64,000 nucleotides of DNA from Massilia sp. H6 (lineage in GTDB: Bacteria; Pseudomonadota; Gammaproteobacteria; Burkholderiales; Burkholderiaceae_D). The position numbers were made by a program, and so were the translations under genes. The stretch covers positions 3,100,001 to 3,164,000 of the forward strand of contig NZ_CP103371.1 of the NCBI RefSeq assembly GCF_024802625.1. The letters run 5' to 3'. Positions 61,310 through 64,000 of the stretch are shown in pieces. Below the pieces are notes generated by a model. The model saw nothing but the letters and a program-made list of their open reading frames with translations. It made no database searches and had not been told where the DNA came from. The stretch's first letter is position 1; each line of letters opens with the position of its first letter.

Positions 61310-61407
61310 ATCGCGCATGCCGTCCGGGTAAGGCCAACCATGCGACACCAACATTGTCTTGTCGATAAGATTGCGGTACCACTCATCGATCTTCAAGGAC
61401 GATTACC

Positions 61408-61839
61408 ATGTCAACTGTTACCACGGCCAGCCCGGCCTACCGCAGCCCCCCTGGAAGGCTGCATGCGATCCTGCTTGCCGGATCCGTCCCGCTGTTCCTG
61501 GGCGCCCTGCTCAGCGATATCGCCTACTACCAGTCGTACCAGATCCAGTGGGCGAATTTCGCCTCCTGGCTGATCGCCGGCGCCCTGCTGTTCAGCGGCC
61601 TGGCCATGGTGTTTGCCCTGGTTAATCTCCTGCGCGCCAGGCACAAGTCGGGCGCCACGCTGGTCTATTTCCTGTTGCTGCTGGCGGCCTGGGTGCTGGG
61701 GTTGTTCAACGCCATCCAGCACGCCAAGGATGCGTGGGCAGTCATGCCGGCTGGCCTGGTGCTGTCGGTGATCGTCACCGTCCTGATCGTGGTCGCGGCC
61801 TGGATCGGCCTGGGCGCACGTACGGGAGGTGCACAATGA
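61408..61839 (+). CDS. Four-helix membrane protein, DUF2231-like
   Basis: The 143-residue protein has four transmembrane helices (about 20-38, 50-75, 84-104, 112-136). It resembles DUF2231 proteins of unknown role. Its TGA overlaps the ATG of the sorbosone-dehydrogenase-like gene, so the two are translated together. Confidence 0.8.
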   Translation: MSTVTTASPAYRSPPGRLHAILLAGSVPLFLGALLSDIAYYQSYQIQWANFASWLIAGALLFSGLAMVFALVNLLRARHKSGATLVYFLLLLAAWVLGLFNAIQHAKDAWAVMPAGLVLSVIVTVLIVVAAWIGLGARTGGAQ

Positions 61840-63128
61840 AACATACTGCCACCCTGACCCTGCTGGGTTTGAGCCTGCTGCTGGGCGCCTGCTCCAACAA
61901 AGGCGACGGCACGCCGTCGATCGGACCGGATCCCAAGCTCCCGGCGCCTGAACGCGGCCTGCTGCCTAGCATGAAAATTGCCGAACCTACCCCCTGGGGC
62001 ACCCAGAAGCCAACCGTGCCGGCTGGCTTTACCGTCTCGGCGATCGCCACCGACCTGCAGATTCCGCGCCAGACCCTGGTGCTGCCCAATGGCGACATCC
62101 TGGTCGCCGAAGGCCGCGGCGGCAAGGCGGCCAAGCTCAAACCAAAAGACGTGATTGCGGGCTATATCAAGTCGAAGGGCAATACCAAGGTCAAGAGCGG
62201 CAACCGCCTGACCCTGCTGCGCGATGCCGATGGCGACGGCGTGTACGAACTCAAGACCGTTTTCGCCGACCAGCTCGACGCTCCTTACGGACTGGCCTTC
62301 GCCAATAACAAGGTGTATGTCGCCAACCAGGGCGAGCTGGTCAGCTTCGATTACCAGCCAGGCCAGACCAAGGCCAGCGCTCCCCCCACCAGCATCGCCA
62401 TGTTGCCGTCCGAGATCAACCACCACTGGACCAAGGCACTCACCATCAGTCCGGATGGCCGCTTCGCCTACGTCGGCATCGGCTCGAACAGCAATATCAC
62501 CGAGCGCGGCATGGAAGCCGAGGTCGACCGCGCCGAGGTGTGGCAGATCGATGTCACTACCGGCGCCTACAAGCCGTATGCTACCGGCTTGCGCAATCCG
62601 ACCGCCCTGGCGATCCAGCCGGGCACCGGACAGTTATGGACGGTGGTGAACGAACGCGACGAGCTGGGACCGGAACTGGTGCCCGATTACCTGACCTCGG
62701 TGCGCGAAGGCGGCTTCTACGGCTGGCCCTACAGCTACTGGGGCCAGAACGTCGATGCCCGCGTCATGCCGCCGAATCCAAAGAAGGTGGCAGCCGCCAT
62801 CAAACCCGACTACAGCCTGGGCTCGCACGTCGCCGCGCTGGGCCTGGATTTCTCGCAGGCCGTCATGGGCGAAAAATACGCCAATGGCGTATTCATCGGC
62901 GAGCACGGCAGCTGGAACCGCGCTGTCCCGGTGGGTTACAAGGTCATCTTTGTGCCCTTCGCCAATGGCCGCCCGTCCGGCGCAGCGATCGACTTTGTCA
63001 CCGGTTTTCGGGATGCCGAGGGCAAGACGCGCGGCCGGCCAGTGGGCGTGACGGTCGATCCGCGCGGCGCGCTGATCGTGGCGGACGACCTGGCCAACGT
63101 CGTGTGGCGCGTCGTGCGCAATCCCTGA
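61836..63128 (+). CDS. PQQ-type sugar/sorbosone dehydrogenase-like lipoprotein
   Basis: The 430-residue protein has lipobox LLLGAC (Cys19) and a six-bladed beta-propeller of the soluble glucose/L-sorbosone dehydrogenase family (LPNGDILVAEG, DAPYGLAFANNKVYVAN, GEHGSWNRAVPVGYKVIFVPF). It may oxidise a sugar aldehyde in the periplasm with PQQ, though no cytochrome domain is fused. It is coupled to the membrane protein gene upstream, a possible partner. Confidence 0.88.
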   Translation: MKHTATLTLLGLSLLLGACSNKGDGTPSIGPDPKLPAPERGLLPSMKIAEPTPWGTQKPTVPAGFTVSAIATDLQIPRQTLVLPNGDILVAEGRGGKAAKLKPKDVIAGYIKSKGNTKVKSGNRLTLLRDADGDGVYELKTVFADQLDAPYGLAFANNKVYVANQGELVSFDYQPGQTKASAPPTSIAMLPSEINHHWTKALTISPDGRFAYVGIGSNSNITERGMEAEVDRAEVWQIDVTTGAYKPYATGLRNPTALAIQPGTGQLWTVVNERDELGPELVPDYLTSVREGGFYGWPYSYWGQNVDARVMPPNPKKVAAAIKPDYSLGSHVAALGLDFSQAVMGEKYANGVFIGEHGSWNRAVPVGYKVIFVPFANGRPSGAAIDFVTGFRDAEGKTRGRPVGVTVDPRGALIVADDLANVVWRVVRNP

Positions 63129-63294
63129 ACGCAGCTTGATCACTGCCGCGCTTTCCTGCGGCAGTTATCAATAATATAAGCGTTCTGTTCGACAACGCAC
63201 GGAAGCCGGACCCACGGAAGAGCATGATGGCTTATCGGGAAAGCAAACGGCCAGACAGATTTGCAACTCCTCCACTCAAGCGTAAGGTCATCAC

Positions 63295-63444
63295 ATGTTA
63301 TATACCATTGCAATCGTTCTCCTCGTCCTGTGGCTGCTGGGCATGGTTACCTCTTTCGCCGCCGGCGGACTGATCCACATCCTGCTGGTCGTCGCCGTGA
63401 TCGTCATCCTGATCCGCGTGTTCAGCGGAAAAAAAGTGCTCTGA
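63295..63444 (+). CDS. Lmo0937-family small membrane protein
   Basis: This 49-residue protein is MLYTIAIVLLVLWLLGMVTS followed by a Gly-rich turn and a second hydrophobic helix (IHILLVVAVIVILIRVF), ending in GKKVL. The two-helix pattern fits the lmo0937 family, which is common in stress-response settings. AAGG lies about eight bases upstream. A strong terminator follows. Confidence 0.85.
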   Translation: MLYTIAIVLLVLWLLGMVTSFAAGGLIHILLVVAVIVILIRVFSGKKVL

Positions 63445-63459
63445 CGACTTCCTGCTGGT

Positions 63460-63508
63460 AAACAAAAGGCCGGATCCCTTTGGGCTCCGGCCTTTTGTTT
63501 TATTTTTT
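63460..63508. terminator. Bidirectional terminator
   Basis: A perfect 15-base stem (63460-63474 with 63486-63500) with an 11-base loop and a T-rich tail, placed between the small membrane protein and the convergent acetyltransferase. Confidence 0.92.
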
Positions 63509-63528
63509 AAGCATCAGGGCGCGCGTTC

Positions 63529-64000
63529 TTACCCTCGCGGCGCATGACACTCGAAATGCAAGCGGTCATGCCACCCGCCCCCATGCTCGAAGCTGCGCCG
63601 CGAATGCCCGAACTGGACAAATCCATTGCGCAGCAATACGCGCGCCGATGCCAGGTTGTCGATCCGGCAGTCGGCCTCGATCCTGGCCAGGCGCAGCTTG
63701 CCGAAGGCGATGCCGAGCAGTTGGCGTACCGCTTCGCTGGCGCAGCCCTTGCCGCAGGCCGATTCGGCAATGCGGTAGCCCAGCACGGCCGAGTGAAAAT
63801 GTGCCCGCTTCACCGCGCTCAGGTTGGCCCTGCCCAGGATCGTCCCGTTGTCGTCCTTGAGCAGATACTGGTATCCACGGTCGACCATGGCGTCGGCCAT
63901 GGCACTGCTGATCGAGGCTTGCACGCCATCGAGCCCATAGTAGCCGGCGGGACGGGCATTGATTGTCGCCTCGAAAAACCTGCGATTGTCCAGCTCGAAG
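63529..64000 (-). CDS. GNAT acetyltransferase, 5' end cut by the window
   Basis: At least 156 residues read in from the window edge, starting FELDNRRFFEATINARP, a typical RimJ/RimL-like N-terminal segment. The core has GYRIAESACGKGCASEAVRQLL (acetyl-CoA loop) and the ASARVLLRNGFVQFG signature. It would acetylate a small molecule or protein N-terminus. The true start lies beyond 64000. Confidence 0.85.
   Translation of the reverse strand, partial: FELDNRRFFEATINARPAGYYGLDGVQASISSAMADAMVDRGYQYLLKDDNGTILGRANLSAVKRAHFHSAVLGYRIAESACGKGCASEAVRQLLGIAFGKLRLARIEADCRIDNLASARVLLRNGFVQFGHSRRSFEHGGGWHDRLHFECHAPRG

Overview
The window looks like chromosomal DNA from a high-GC betaproteobacterium of the Oxalobacteraceae (Massilia/Telluria/Duganella-like). 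That assignment is an inference from gene order and protein content: the ndk-rlmN-pilW-rodZ-ispG-hisS-yfgM-bamB-der-hfq-hflX-hflK-hflC string and surE-pcm-nlpD-rpoS are typical of Burkholderiales, and a PEP-CTERM protein is present. I saw no rRNA, tRNA, insertion sequence, prophage or CRISPR array. Nearly all the sequence is coding.

Layout. (1) 272-13645, minus strand: one long housekeeping string for membrane proteolysis control (hflKC), ribosome GTPases (hflX, der), RNA chaperone (hfq), outer-membrane assembly (bamB), isoprenoid synthesis (ispG), cell shape (rodZ), type IV pili (pilW), rRNA/tRNA methylation (rlmN) and ndk. (2) 13889-19949: a Bax inhibitor-like membrane protein, then rlmD and surE-pcm-nlpD-rpoS. 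(3) 20061-23062: an accessory pair, a TIR-domain protein followed by a large TPR protein with a KGGVGR-like N-terminus. This is the best candidate in the window for an uncharacterised system. (4) 23238-29370: a quinone oxidoreductase, a DinG-type helicase, a YdcH-like small protein, a PP2C-like phosphatase, a coiled-coil lipoprotein and zapE. (5) 29506-35723: the 2-oxoglutarate dehydrogenase operon odhA-odhB-pspC-like-lpd. (6) 36011-40474: a five-gene operon behind a strong Fur box (PepSY protein, DUF2271, DUF4198, ApbE, membrane-anchored diflavin reductase), read here as an iron-repressed extracytosolic flavin/electron-transfer module. (7) 40475-46013: a possible small RNA or microprotein gene, a two-component system with a proline-rich sensor, a small proline-rich exported protein, a CHRD/PEP-CTERM protein and gluQ. 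(8) 46264-48756: a hybrid sensor kinase. (9) 48804-60672: a TCA block, gltA-sdhE-sdhB-sdhA-sdhD-sdhC on the minus strand, a GntR regulator with a palindromic operator, then mdh, a CitE-like lyase, a small exported protein and aconitase on the plus strand. (10) 60896-64000: a BLUF photoreceptor, a membrane protein overlapping a sorbosone-dehydrogenase-like lipoprotein, a 49-residue membrane protein and a truncated GNAT acetyltransferase.

Together the window carries most of the oxidative TCA cycle (citrate synthase, aconitase, 2-oxoglutarate dehydrogenase, succinate dehydrogenase, malate dehydrogenase) in about 31 kb. It is interrupted by an iron-responsive redox operon and by two signalling loci. 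Domain and motif calls come from reading the translated sequence, and no database search was run.
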